Origin: Dillenia suffruticosa
Taxonomy: Eukaryota; Streptophyta; Magnoliopsida; Dilleniales; Dilleniaceae
Assembly: GCA_033439265.1 (NCBI GenBank)
Contig: JAVTVX010000012.1
Coordinates: 36,582,261-36,646,260, forward strand
Reading direction: 5' to 3'
Length of the DNA stretch: 64,000 nucleotides
Position numbers and translations under genes: made by a program. Below are positions 1 to 10,800 of this stretch, piece after piece. The notes beneath the pieces are model-generated. The model made no database searches. It worked only from the letters and a program-made list of their open reading frames with translations, and was not told where the DNA came from. Position 1 is the stretch's first letter. Each line of letters begins with the position of its first letter.

Positions 1-1239
1 AAAATATTCTTCGACCAAGCAAAATTTTTTTAAAATATATTGTGGTGAACAGTAAAATAAAATTTGATTCATTTAGTTTTTAACTTATTTGATCTTTGGG
101 GCACTTTTTTTTTTTTTAAAAAAAAACTGTAATTAATATGCTCCAAGTTGATATTTTTGCCACTTCAAGCAATTTGCTACAATGCTTTTTTTTTTGAACA
201 TACCGGGACTCGATGAGTCTATTACATAGGGAAGGGGAGAAGATGCCACTTGAACCAAAACTTTTTGGCAATTTGCTACAATGCTGCCGAAGTGCAAAAA
301 TTATTTTTTGGAAAAATGTTATTCTCTTTGCTAAATGGGCTTGAATAATCGTATTGTCATTAAAAGTTTTTGGGGAAATATTATTTTTTGGCAAAAATTA
401 TTTTTAGAAATATTTAATGTTGTCATTAAAATTTTTAACGATATTTATCAAAATATTGTTATTTTTTAAAAATATATATATTATTAATTTTTTTTTTCTT
501 TAAATTTTAAGAAGGGCCCCTCGCCCCTGGTACTATCCCTACAGGGGTACATGGAGAAGGTATGGTGCTCAAAAATTGGCCTGATGGGTCCCAAGAAAGC
601 CTTTTTTTCGTAAAGCAAAAGACATTAACATATTTTTCAAATTTGTTACTCCAAACTATACAAAAACCAAACTTTCATAGGTATAATGGTAGAGCATCAC
701 ATTCATTTAACTATTGAATTTGGATTCGAGCAATGAGAATGAAAAAATGAGATTTAAAAGAGTTAATCCCTGAATCAGATCTATAGTATTTAGACCAGAT
801 TAGCTATGTAAAATCCAGATAATAGTGGGTAAAAAAAAAAAAAAAAAAAAAAACTATTCGAGATAGACCATATAACATAATTAATTGCCTTGTAAGTCAA
901 AACCCGTATGCAATATAGTTAACAAAGCACTTTGTGGGTTTAGATTTGACTAGCAATAAAATAATACCTACCAAACGAGTTGACCCCAAAATTCCAACAC
1001 AAGCACATGCAGATATAGTTAATTCAAAAGGAAACATTTCGACTTCTTGTTTATTCTTCTCATTAACTGATTTTAATTATATCGACAATACGTATTAACT
1101 CTTTAAAACCCAAGACTCAGTGTTTAACAGAAGCGACTAAATTTATAAATTTTCATCATATTAAAAAAAAATAATTTAAGTTAGAAGAATTTGTCTGAAT
1201 TAGCAAAAAAGAATTAAGTTTTTTTTTTTTTTTTTCCCT
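1..1239. other. Left flank, non-coding
   Basis: AT-rich sequence with long A and T runs and no convincing gene on either strand. The only recognisable item is a SINE insertion at 186-267. Homology to the tandem array on the right begins near 1240, where the sequence starts to match 16170-16200. No part of the conserved inter-unit segment seen at 14500-16190 is present here, so the left edge of the array lies near 1240. Confidence 0.6.
186..267 (-). mobile_element. Short SINE with 17-bp target duplication
   Basis: A short insertion is bounded by perfect 17-bp direct repeats, GCAATTTGCTACAATGC, at 169-185 and 268-284. A T-run at its left end is the poly-A tail of a minus-strand retroposon. A B-box-like GGTTCAAGTGG (read on the minus strand) lies near its other end. 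The body resembles the diverged element beside the V pseudogenes (13125-13250). At 82 bp it is probably 5'-truncated or a very small tRNA-derived SINE. The target duplication and tail are seen directly; the class is inferred. Confidence 0.75.
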
Positions 1240-1840
1240 CAATCAATTCAAAAAAAGCCATGCTGGTTCCTAATTTCAATAGATTAGTCAAGTTGAAAGC
1301 CACAGTCGAATACTCCTAAAAAAAAAAAAAAAAAAAAAACCCTATGGGAGCACTTGCTTATCTGTCACGTAGTCTATACTAGACTTCTTAATTCTGTGTC
1401 TCTCACCTTGACATGAAATTTGAAAGAAGCTGATATGGTGATATATGTATATATATATTTTGTAAGACTACTTATATTCTTCTTCTTGCTTGTTCTGATC
1501 TTTCTTGTTGTTCATATAATTGAAGTTTTACAAGAATTATGTTAGGCCATTTTCCTCATAAATATGAGGTGTATCCTTGGTCCCTTATCTTTTTATATGA
1601 AACAAATTCCGAATGCTCTTCTAATAAAATATGATAAAATGGTAAAATTTTAAAAATATTTCTCAAGTAACATATAATTGTAAAAATATCACTTAATCTA
1701 TTTTAATTCTATGTAGTAAACATGATAAAATGGTAAAATTTTAAAAATATAATTTTAAAAAATTTAAAAAATTTTGAATCTGAAGAAGGTAACATAAAGC
1801 AAAATAAGTCACTAGATTTAATGGGTTTGGAGCAAAGTCC

Positions 1841-1895
<55 letters not shown>
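1841..1895. repeat. (GA)n microsatellite
   Basis: Pure GA dinucleotide run directly downstream (minus-strand sense) of the OPR-like exon-1 fragment. The matching positions in the other segments carry shorter or longer runs (about 16570, 28050-28110 and 38693), so the tract is length-variable between copies. Confidence 0.95.
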
Positions 1896-1897
<2 letters not shown>

Positions 1898-2029
1898 GTG
1901 AGAAAGATAAAATTTGCCCATTTTGTAAGGAGTGAGGAGAGGAATGGTTGGGGGTGTGGTGGCAGCCATGAGTAGCTTCTCCTCTTTTCTCTTCTCCAAA
2001 ATTGTCTACCCTTAGTCTCTTATTTATAG
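1898..2029 (-). pseudogene. Truncated 12-oxophytodienoate reductase-like gene: TATA promoter and first exon (copy A)
   Basis: Reading the minus strand, a TATA box (TATAAATA, 2021-2029) is followed about 50 bp later by an ATG at 1969. The next 24 codons contain IPLLTPYKMGKF and end YLSH. This matches the amino terminus of cytosolic OPR/old-yellow-enzyme proteins, which continue into a flavin-binding barrel after an HR pair. Here the reading frame runs into a CT microsatellite at 1895, and no later OPR exon is visible between 1 and 1890. It is therefore a promoter plus first-exon fragment; the first intron may begin at the repeat. All four segments keep it. Whether the promoter still fires is unknown. 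Confidence 0.72.
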
Positions 2030-2099
2030 AAGGAAACAATTACGACCAACACAAGAATCAATTGGCAGTACTATGTGTCATGTGACATGAGTCTTTCCA

Positions 2100-2631
2100 A
2101 CTCCAGAGGAAGGTTAATGATGATGATGATGATGATGATGAGTTTATTTTAAGATGATTAATTATAGATTAAATAAAGATTTTGCCATGTCTATAGATTT
2201 CCATAATACCATCAAATGAGTCACAATCCTAATAAGTAATTTGGCTAGTTATTTTTTATCGAATAATATTATATAAACCAAATAAATTAAAATTCAAAAA
2301 AATCAAATATTATACAATAATTCATGTTAACTAAAAATTAATAGTTTTCAAATTAAAAATAGAAATAAAAGATAGACTTTTATATAAAATTCAGATTATT
2401 TTTATCCTCCCTCATAGACATAGAAAAAAGAAAATTTGCAAATCATTATAAAAGTAGCCAAACAAATTTTAACTTTATGATTTACATTCCCACAATGTAC
2501 TATGATTTATTTCTTTTGAGCCTCATATGACTCCAAACACAAAAAGTATACATAATGTATATATCGTATGACAATCATATCAATTCTCCCTTATTTCACA
2601 CATTATTATAGAGAGATACAAAACATACACA

Positions 2632-2675
<44 letters not shown>

Positions 2676-2997
2676 TATATTATAATATAAATATACGAAT
2701 TTATATATATGGTAAACAGGCCTGAAATAGGCAAATAGCCTACTTAAACATACACTGTTTGTTATAATATAAATAAATTAGTATATGTAGTGCTAAAATT
2801 TTATAATATACGATATTATATATAGTGTAATATAAAATATAAAACATAGTTTTCATATGTAATGTCTAATGCATAATATACTTTTTAATATATATTATAT
2901 ATTATATATACATTATATAATATACTAATTAATTCAGATTATTTTTTATATATACTAATTTTTATATATGTATGTTTAAATTGTCCATGATGGCTTC
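2100..2997. other. AT-rich block with (TA)n and (ATG)n repeats
   Basis: No gene. The stretch holds a GAT trinucleotide run (about 2117-2140), a TA run (about 2635-2674) and many short TATA-like palindromes. The same block recurs at about 18166-19027, 29690-30541 and 40289-41150, with shorter trinucleotide and TA runs, so it belongs to the duplicated unit. Confidence 0.7.
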
Positions 2998-3006
2998 TTA
3001 TAGAGA

Positions 3007-3420
3007 TTTTTTTTTTTTTTTTGTTATACTGAGATTTGAACCTGGATTACGGGGTTGTGGAAGGAGAATTGTGACTATTAGGCTGCGGCCTTGAGACTTT
3101 ATAGAGAGATATTTGACAACTTTTGGGACCAAAACTATTGAAACTTTTAAAATAGGGAAAGGAGGTGGTGGTGTTCGACCAATCAAAAAATGAGTGTTGA
3201 GTGTAAGAAAAGAGAATCAGACACTTTGGAGAATTAAACTCGAGATCACTGGGTTGGAGAAAAGAAATTGTAACATTAGGCTATTCTCTTAGAGACATTA
3301 TAGAGATACATTTAACAACTTCTGGGACCAAAACTTTTAAAGTAGGGAGAGGAGGTGGTGGTGTTGGACCAATCAGAGAACGAGTGCTGAGTGTAAGAAA
3401 GGAGAATCTGACATTTTGTG
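3007..3420. repeat. SINE-like insertion and ~200-bp tandem duplication
   Basis: At 3007-3098 a T-run is followed by a B-box-like motif (GGTTCAAATCTC on the minus strand). The insert is flanked by TTATAGAGA at 2998-3006 and 3099-3107. This is consistent with a minus-strand tRNA-derived SINE with 9-bp target duplications. The SINE-like piece plus the following 100 bp is repeated in diverged form from about 3231 to 3420. Segments B and D have only one copy of the non-SINE part. The shared piece (TATAGAGAGATATT, then ACCAAAACTTTT) resembles the region just upstream of the STIG1 TATA box near 5600. Confidence 0.55.
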
Positions 3421-3819
3421 ATATTTTCTGTGCTTGATGCCGGCATTATTAGGCCTTTCATGGAGAGACAAAGGTAGAAGAGAAATAACAAGAGGCTAAA
3501 GACTGAACTCAGAGGAAAACCCCCGGGGGGTGTAAACTGGTAAACTGCATGGCTTTTAACTATGTCTTCGTGATTTAATTCTCACAACTGGTGTGTCGCT
3601 TAGCAAAATTAATTTATTATTTATAAAAAAAATTAAATGTGATACATATTAATTCGAATAAAATTAATCACAGTCAAATCTTGACTTATTACACTGAATT
3701 CTTAGCAGTTGAAACCCATCCAAATCGTGATGATTCTTGCCTTTATCAGTCACACATACATGCAACATTCAACTGGGAGGGAATTGCTCCTAACAAGGAT
3801 ATATCTTTCTATTCTAATC

Positions 3820-4226
3820 ATGGTTGCACATGCCAAGAGAATACATATCACCCTATGGGAACTTGGTTGTCACAATCCCCACAATGTTTCTTATCATTAT
3901 TAGGGTTAACACAAGCAACTTTGCAACAAGCCTCAGAGTGTTTGCATTTCTTCCCACACATTCCTTGATTTTGTCTATCTGTTATCACATTCACACATTT
4001 CTTTTTGCAACCGTCTGGCCCTGGACTTCCTTTGGCTCTACAAACTCTTGGATATTTGTTGCATGTCTTTTTGGCTGTTAGAGGACTAGAAATCTACTAG
4101 CCCCCCCCCCCCCAAACTGAGGAAAATTCTTGTGTTGATGGACCCGAATCAAAATCCTCATTTTCATGTTCATCTATTATGGTTTCTTCCTCGTCTAGAA
4201 ATCTACTAGCCCCCCTAAGTGAGGAA
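3820..4226 (-). pseudogene. STIG1-like pseudogene R (copy A)
   Basis: The minus strand reads SLRGASRFL followed by an acidic stretch. After a duplicated SRFL-type segment and a broken C/G homopolymer (4101-4113), it continues with CNKYPRVCRAKGSPGP and several Cys pairs typical of the STIG1 family. It lacks the signal peptide. A frameshift or stop lies in the poly-C region, and a premature TGA follows the CGDC motif, where the last Cys-rich residues lie in another frame. The repeat of the SLRGASRFL-coding DNA about 108 bp apart indicates an internal tandem duplication. It is a paralogue of the intact gene at 5058, not a recent copy of it. Confidence 0.75.
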
Positions 4227-5057
4227 AATAAATGTTTTTATTTTAATTAAAAATGTTATGAATAAAATAAATACAAATTAAGATAAATTGAGATAACCAA
4301 ACTTAGGAGCCATTAGCCATTCTTTTGTGTTTTTGCTCTTGAAATGTATGGAAAACTTGGAGTTCAATTATTACAACAATAATGCAGCTTTAGAAATCGG
4401 ACTACTAAAAATTTTTTACTACCTTTGAGAACGGCGTAAATTTTGAAAAAGTATAGACATATGTTCCAAATGCGTCTAGTGTTTCTCCACCAGAAGTTTT
4501 AGCAAGGTAGGTATTTGGGGTCTAAAACCGCCAACCTGTCATGGGAGATGGGAATTTGGAGACATAAGTGTAATTACAATTACCCCCTTTATATGTTATT
4601 AAAAAATTAAAAATTTTCAAATTTGAATCAATCAAAATATTCTTCTCCCTCTCTGACAAGGCATTAAAAAGTGCAAATCATTATAAAAGTAGAGAGACAA
4701 ATTTAACTTTATAGCAATATTTTTACCACTGTATATGATTAATTCCTTTTAAGCCTCCACATGATTCCAAATATAAAAAATACATAAAGATATACTGTCT
4801 ATATATCGCGCAACAATCACACCAATTCCCCCTTCTTGCACCTACAATGTGCTCAAATGCTGGCCAAATGCAATCACCGATTCTTTTTGAGCCTTAATAA
4901 GCTCCAAACCAAAAAATGGAAACAAAAAAAAAAAAACAAAATAATGAAGAGATACACACCATGCTGAAGGAAATGTCATGTGGGGTTACGGTTTCTCATG
5001 GACGACCGGTAGAATTCCACAGGTATCAATACCGATAAAAACGATAAGATTTACGGT
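4227..5057. other. Intergenic, downstream of the STIG1-like gene
   Basis: No gene seen. AT-rich, with several A-runs, including one near 4924-4938. The stretch is conserved at 21287-22106, 30714-31348 (left part deleted) and 43410-44229. It presumably contains the 3' untranslated region and terminator of the STIG1-like gene. Confidence 0.5.
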
Positions 5058-5486
5058 TTATGCATAGTCACTGCACATGCCTTTGATACAAATTCTCCCC
5101 CTTTTGCAACACTTATTGCACCCACCACAATTCCTAGGATCAATCCAAATGTTCACACATTTCCCTTCGCAACAAACTTCTGGGTATTTGCATTTGCATC
5201 CGCATGCTCCACAATTTAAATTATCTTTCATCAGATTGACACACTTCTTTTTGCAACAATCTGGCCCTGGACTGGTCTTTGCTCGACAAATTTGAGGAAA
5301 TCTGTCGCATGTCACATTGGTTCTCTGATTTGTTTGCTGGCAAAGGAAACGGCCCGGCCCTTTCGAGTGTGAGCCATATTGCTTAATGTCACTTGGCATC
5401 TCTAGGTCTATGCAATTCAACGCTTGTGCGGCGGCTAATAACAGTGTTGAAAGTATGAACAAGATGATGAATTTTAGAGATTTCAT
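5058..5486 (-). CDS. STIG1-like cysteine-rich secreted protein, copy A
   Basis: An intronless 142-residue protein. Residues 1 to about 23 are a signal peptide (MKSLKFIILF, hydrophobic core, then AQA). The mature part has 20 cysteines in the STIG1 (Pfam Stig1) pattern: CRAKTSPGPDCCKKKC, NCGACGCKC, VCCEGKC, NCGGCNKCC and a short tail ending SDYA. STIG1 family proteins are secreted; tomato STIG1 acts in the stigma and pollen tube through a receptor kinase and Arabidopsis GRI is a relative, so an apoplastic signalling role is inferred. An in-frame ATG lies 27 bp upstream, but that frame is broken in copy B. The MKSLKF start, conserved in all copies, is therefore preferred. It is the most diverged of the four (AAAQ in the signal, Arg for Lys at two sites). 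All cysteines are intact, so it is probably functional. Confidence 0.92.
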   Translation of the reverse strand: MKSLKFIILFILSTLLLAAAQALNCIDLEMPSDIKQYGSHSKGPGRFLCQQTNQRTNVTCDRFPQICRAKTSPGPDCCKKKCVNLMKDNLNCGACGCKCKYPEVCCEGKCVNIWIDPRNCGGCNKCCKRGRICIKGMCSDYA

Positions 5487-5593
5487 GACTATGTATTTGG
5501 TGCTTTGGTGCAATGGGGGGTAAGTGTAGGAGAAGGAATTTAAAGGTTTTTTTTTTTAATTAAAACTTGCAGTTTTGATGTCGAATTTGATGG

Positions 5594-5602
5594 CCTTTTA
5601 TA
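5594..5602 (-). promoter_or_regulatory. TATA box of STIG1-like gene A
   Basis: TATAAAAGG on the minus strand, about 110 bp upstream of the ATG at 5486. It is preserved at the same offset in all four copies, within a conserved upstream block. Confidence 0.7.
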
Positions 5603-7523
5603 GAGAGATATTGGTGACAAGTTGTGGGTCCAAAACTTTTGAGGATAACCTTTTTACCCCCCAGAACTCTTATAAAAATGCAATTTTAAGTCTTCTTATT
5701 AATGTAGTAAGAGTTTTGGTCTCACCACGCTCCCTTGTCTTAGACCCATAAGGTTTTTACTATTGAATAATGTTACATAGATTAAATAAATCAAAAACTA
5801 AATTAATTAAATCTTATGTGTCAGTTTATATTAACATATTTGAATCAATTTTTAATTAAATATTTTTAATCAATTTTGCTCAAGATAGTATTTGAACTTT
5901 TTTCTTTGTCAATAATTTTTTTTACCTCCATTAATATATATACATAGAGAGAGAGAGAGGGACACACACACACACTCTCTCTCTCTCTCTCTTTTTTCTT
6001 GGATAATTTTTTTTTTCAAACTAAAATTATTATAAATCTAATGAAAATCTTGTTTTTCTGCCAAGAAAATATAAGTAGGACCTGATTGACCCATCATCTT
6101 TTTTCATATTATTTATGTTTTTGATGACTAAAATATATAGTAAGGAGCCACAGTCCAATACCCGATGATGGCCATGAAACAAATCTCTTCCAATTTCCAA
6201 TATTTGTTTTAGGCTTTTTATTAAAATTAATTTATGCTAAATTTATTTTTGTCACAAGCATATCTCTTCCCAAAGTTTGCAAACAAGGTTATATGTTCTT
6301 TTTTATGATTGTGAAAATGTTACGGTAGCATATAATATGTCAACACAAGAAATCAAAAAAAAGCAAATATATAGTGTTATAATTGTTTCCTCTCTCTATG
6401 ATTCTAAGTCTGGCATTGTATTGAACACAAGAAATCAAAAAAAAGCAAATATATAGTGTTATAATTGTTTCCTCTCTCTATGATTCTAAGTCTGGCATTG
6501 TATTGAATTTTGTAGGGCTTGGTGTCCTTTGATTCCAAACCCCAATAAACAGACATTCTACATATATGAAACGTATTCTTGTCACCACAACATTCATTGT
6601 TTATGAAGTTCTTGTCACATCAATGACTCGCATAGAATCAAATTGAAGAGTGTTTGGTAGACAAATCCGTACCAAACCTGTGTGAGTAAAACGATACGTC
6701 ATGTCTCTTTGATCTTGAATTTTAAATTCAAATTACAAAAATAAAAAATTAAAAATTAAAAAAACCAATCTTTCAATTGATTTTACGATAATCAAATAAA
6801 ATTAATAAAATAAAATTTAAATACAATATTATTCATTTCGTTTCATTCCAATTTAGTAGAACAGATGTTACCTTTCTTAGCATTTTTCAGGCAACTATGC
6901 TTCTGTATATCATTTTGATATATAAAATTACAATGTTAACAAAAAATAGAGAAAAACTTTTAATTTCTTATATGAAGAGTCTGATCCCTAAATTTTTGAT
7001 TTTATCTGTTCTTCTTTGCTTGAACCCTTCAACAAAGCTGTCTTTCTTTTCTTTTCTATTTCTGCTCACAAAGAAATTCCAGAAATTAAAGCAACTCCCC
7101 AATCTAATACCAAATGTAGGAACTAGAAAATTCATTCAATATTTTCAACATAAATATTCTTGAGTTTTGACCATTTAAAAATATTTTATATTTTGAAACT
7201 TATTTTTAAATGTTTGATATTATATTTATGTTTCACAATTTGAAATAAATTTTTATTTAGAGTTGAAATAAAATTCATGTTTATTAAATTAATAATTTAA
7301 AATATATATACATTTTATAATTTTTAGATGTATAATAAGTCTGAAACAATACTTTAATATCAAAATATATTGTAATAATACAAAAAATAACATAATGATA
7401 ATCGACAATAGGTGTACCTAGTGCCCCTCGACTGCCCATGTACACCTCTACAAAAAACACAAAGGCGAGCCTAGCCTACCCAACAGTTTTGCCCAAAAGA
7501 GAACAAAGTTCAATTGATCAGAG
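5603..7523. other. Upstream region of STIG1-like gene A
   Basis: No gene. Conserved at 22652-24537, 31892-33775 and 44774-46668. It carries a GA/CA/CT compound microsatellite (about 5946-5992), a private 82-bp tandem duplication (6342-6505) and AT-rich DNA. Its far part (6850-7110) also matches sequence next to the W pseudogenes (14040-14280). It is a plausible cis-regulatory region for the gene, but no specific pollen or stigma element could be assigned. Confidence 0.6.
6342..6505. repeat. 82-bp direct tandem duplication
   Basis: Two essentially identical 82-bp units, each starting AACACAAGAAATC and ending near CATTGTATTG. The other three segments have a single unit at the matching place, so this duplication is private to A and recent. 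Confidence 0.9.
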
Positions 7524-7804
7524 TGTCAAAACTCAGAGTTTGGAAAGTGAATTTTTATATATTGAATTCCTTTGACATTGATGAATATATATACAAACAT
7601 CATAGTTATGAGTTGATACTGCAATCCTACTAATTATGGGAAGACCAATCCCACTAATTATGGGATTACAGGAAGAGCACTAATATAGAAGTTCCACTAA
7701 TTATGGGAAGAGCACTAATATAGGAACTCCATTAATTATGGGAAGACCAATAATATAGGAGCTAAATCAGGTCATCTATTTACAAGAGAATATGAGTCTT
7801 AACA
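7524..7804 (-). repeat. 3' LTR of the copia element
   Basis: 281 bp, TGTCAAAACT to CTTAACA on the plus strand. It contains short internal repeats of CACTAATTATGGGA. It differs from the other LTR at two sites: T for C in the first AATCC(T/C)ACT repeat, and GAGTCTT against GAGCCTT near the end. Confidence 0.96.
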
Positions 7805-7815
7805 CCCCCCCTCAA
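7805..7815 (-). other. Polypurine tract of the copia element
   Basis: TTGAGGGGGGG on the minus strand, directly before the 3' LTR. It would prime plus-strand DNA synthesis. The stop codon of the pol frame (7812-7814) overlaps it. Confidence 0.85.
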
Positions 7816-10800
7816 ACTGATAGCGGATGGGACAGTAGTCGAAGTTTGGTGCGATATTTCTCAAACAGAGCTCGGCCTAATGGCTTAGTAAGAATGTCGG
7901 CTATTTGGTCTGCACTAGTGATAAATTTAACGATCACCTGTCCTTGCTGAATTTGTTCCCGAACAAAGTGGTAATCCAACTCAATGTGCTTGGTGCGAGC
8001 ATGAAATACCGGGTTGGCACTAAGATAAATGGCACCAACATTGTCACACCAAAGAGTGGCAGGCGTGGAGGACAGACAACCCAATTCACTGAGCAAGGAA
8101 TGAAGCCACATAATTTCTGCAGTAGCATTAGCCATGGACTTGTATTCACTCTCGGTTGAAGATCAAGCTATAGTGGGTTGCTTTTTGGCGACCCAAGAGA
8201 CGAGATTGTTGCCCAAATAGACAGCATACCCATTGGTTGATCGGCGATCGTCAGGGCACCCCCCCAATCACTGTCTGAGAAACATTGAATTGCAAAAGAA
8301 GAGTGTTTGAAAAAGAAGAGTCCATACCGCTTAGTATGTTGCAAGTAGCGTAGAACCCGTTTGAGTACCTGCCAGTGCATAGTAGTAGGAGAGTGCATAT
8401 ATTGACAAAGTTTATTGACACTAAAGGCAATGTCAGGACGTGTAATGGTAACATATTATAAGCCACCAATTAATTGGCGATATAGATCACCATGTTCAAA
8501 AGGTTCACCCGAAGTCTTGGTGAGAGCGGGGGAGACCGCCATTGGTGTAAGGCATGGTTTGCAGTCGGACATCTGGAATTTGTGTAGAAGATCAGAAATG
8601 TATTTTGCTTGAGAGAGTAGAAGACCATCTGGTAGATGTAGTATCTCTATGCCCAAGAAATAATTCAATGTACCCAAGTCACGAACAGGAAAAGTGGACT
8701 GAATTTTAGTCATGAACCAATCAACTAGAGTGGATGAGGTGCCAGTAACTAAGATGTCATCGACATAGATAAGGACAAAAAGCTTAGAGGTACCATCACA
8801 CCGTATGAACAAAGAAGTGTCAGCCTTGGAGAATTGAAAACCCAATTGAAGTAGGAATTCAGAAAGTCGATGAAACCATGCACGGGGAGCTTGCTTTAAC
8901 CCATATAGAGACCTGTGAAGATGACAAACATAATCAGGATAATTAGGATCAATAAAGCCAGGGGGCTGTTCCATATATATTTCATCTTCCAAAGTCCCGT
9001 GAAGAAAAGCATTGGAGATGTCCAATTGCCGAACACACCAACCCGATATAGTAGCAAGAAATAAAATAGTGCGGATTGTTGTATATTTAATAACCGGACT
9101 GAAGGTTTCAAGATAATCCACACCATGTTCTTGTGTATAGCCCTTGGCCACAAGGCGTGCTTTGTAGCGCTCAATACTACCATCAGCTCTACGCTTGATG
9201 CGAAAAAGCCATTTGTTTCCAATAATGTTTTTGTGAGACGGGCGAGGTACCAAAGTTCAAGTGTTAGTAGAAACAAGAGCATCAATTTCCTTGGTCATGG
9301 CATTCCGCCATTCAGCATATGGCTTTGCTTGATTGTAAGTGTGCGGTTCCTGCGTTAAAAATTGTGTTGTTGTTCGGGTAGAGAGGTGAGCTTGGCTTTT
9401 GTGGAGTGTAGTTGGGCGAAGGGTCACGTGGTGGGTTCGGATGGGTGGTGTTGGAGGATCGAGAGTAGGCGCTGGAGGAGGAGAAGTAGATGTTGAGGTT
9501 GCCTGGTCGGTGTAGGATGATAAGTCAACAATTAAATTTAGATTGGGAGAGGTTGGAAAGGCGGGAGATGCGGATATAGGAGGTACAGGGGAGTTGTGAT
9601 GGGATGTTGAAGTGGTAGGAGATGTAGAGAATGACGGTGGAGTGTGGGGATGAGGTCGGGGGGAAGGAGATAAGAAAGAGGAAGTTGAATTGGAACGAAA
9701 AGCCATACCTGAAGGAGCCGCAGAGTCCCAGTGAGTGGAATGACTTGTAACCTGTAGTCAAGAAGAACTATTCGGAAGAGAGAAGGTGGGGGTGAGACGA
9801 GATTGACATGAGAAACTGTTGACATTAAATTTAGCATGTCGTGTTAAGTATAGGCGATCGGTTTCCAAGTCTAAACAATGATAAGCACTATGGGTTGGAC
9901 TTTGACCGAGAAACACACAGGGTAGAGAGTGAAAAGCAAATTTATGGCGGTTATAGGGTCGAAGTAAAGGGAATATGGCACATCCAAAAGGTTTCATGTC
10001 TAGGTAATTAGGATTTTTGCCAAAGAGAATTTGATAAGGGGACTTATGTTGTAAAATTGGACTTGGTGTTTGATTAATGGATTGAATGCTCACTGTAAAA
10101 GCAAAATTCCAATATTTCAGGGGAACATGACCATGAGCTAACAAAGTTAAACTAGTATCAACTAAATGGCGAATTTTTCGCTCCGATGTCCCATTTTGTG
10201 CATGGGTGTAGGGGCAAGCAATTCTATGAATAATGTCATTAGATTGAAATAGTTTTCTGAGCTTTTGATATTCACCACCCCAGTCGGAATGAAAAGCTTT
10301 AATTTTGGCATTAAATTGTCTATCAACAAGGGATTGGAAATGAAGAAAGCAGGAATAGACATCACTTTTATTTTTCAAAAAATAAACCCAAGTAAATCGG
10401 GTAAAATCATCAATGAATAAAACAACATAACGATGCCCAAGACTTGAGATTACTGGAGCAGGGCCCCAAACATCAGAGAAAATAATATCAAAAGGAACAG
10501 TACTCTTATGCTCGACACTGGCTAAAGGTAAACGAGACATCTTGCCTAAGAAACAAGAAGAACATGGTTGAGACTTAAAACTGGAACAAGGTAAATCAAA
10601 ACATTTGACAATATTAGAGATAGTACGCATATTCTGGTGTCCAAGGCGTTCATGCCACTGTTGAAGAGTTGGAATGGTGGTAAGGTAGGCAAACTTCACG
10701 GAAGGGCGAAGACGATAGAGTCCATTCTCACTGAGACCGTGGAGGAGCACCTTCTTGGTGTAGCGATCCTTAACAAGAAAATAAGTGGGATGAAATTCAA

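Noticed and set aside
1709..1999. A 96-residue minus-strand frame with a long Ser-Leu run, and similar frames in other copies
   Set aside because: Only the OPR-like start is meaningful; the rest is translation of a CT microsatellite and intron-like DNA. Its length changes with the repeat.
5077..5295. A 72-residue plus-strand open frame opposite each STIG1-like gene, conserved in four copies
   Set aside because: It is the antisense reading of the conserved cysteine-rich coding region, so conservation follows from the real gene and the recent duplication.
7609..7750. Regularly repeated CACTAATTATGGGA units that look like a CRISPR array
   Set aside because: They are short degenerate repeats inside the copia LTR, without unique spacers, and occur in both LTRs.
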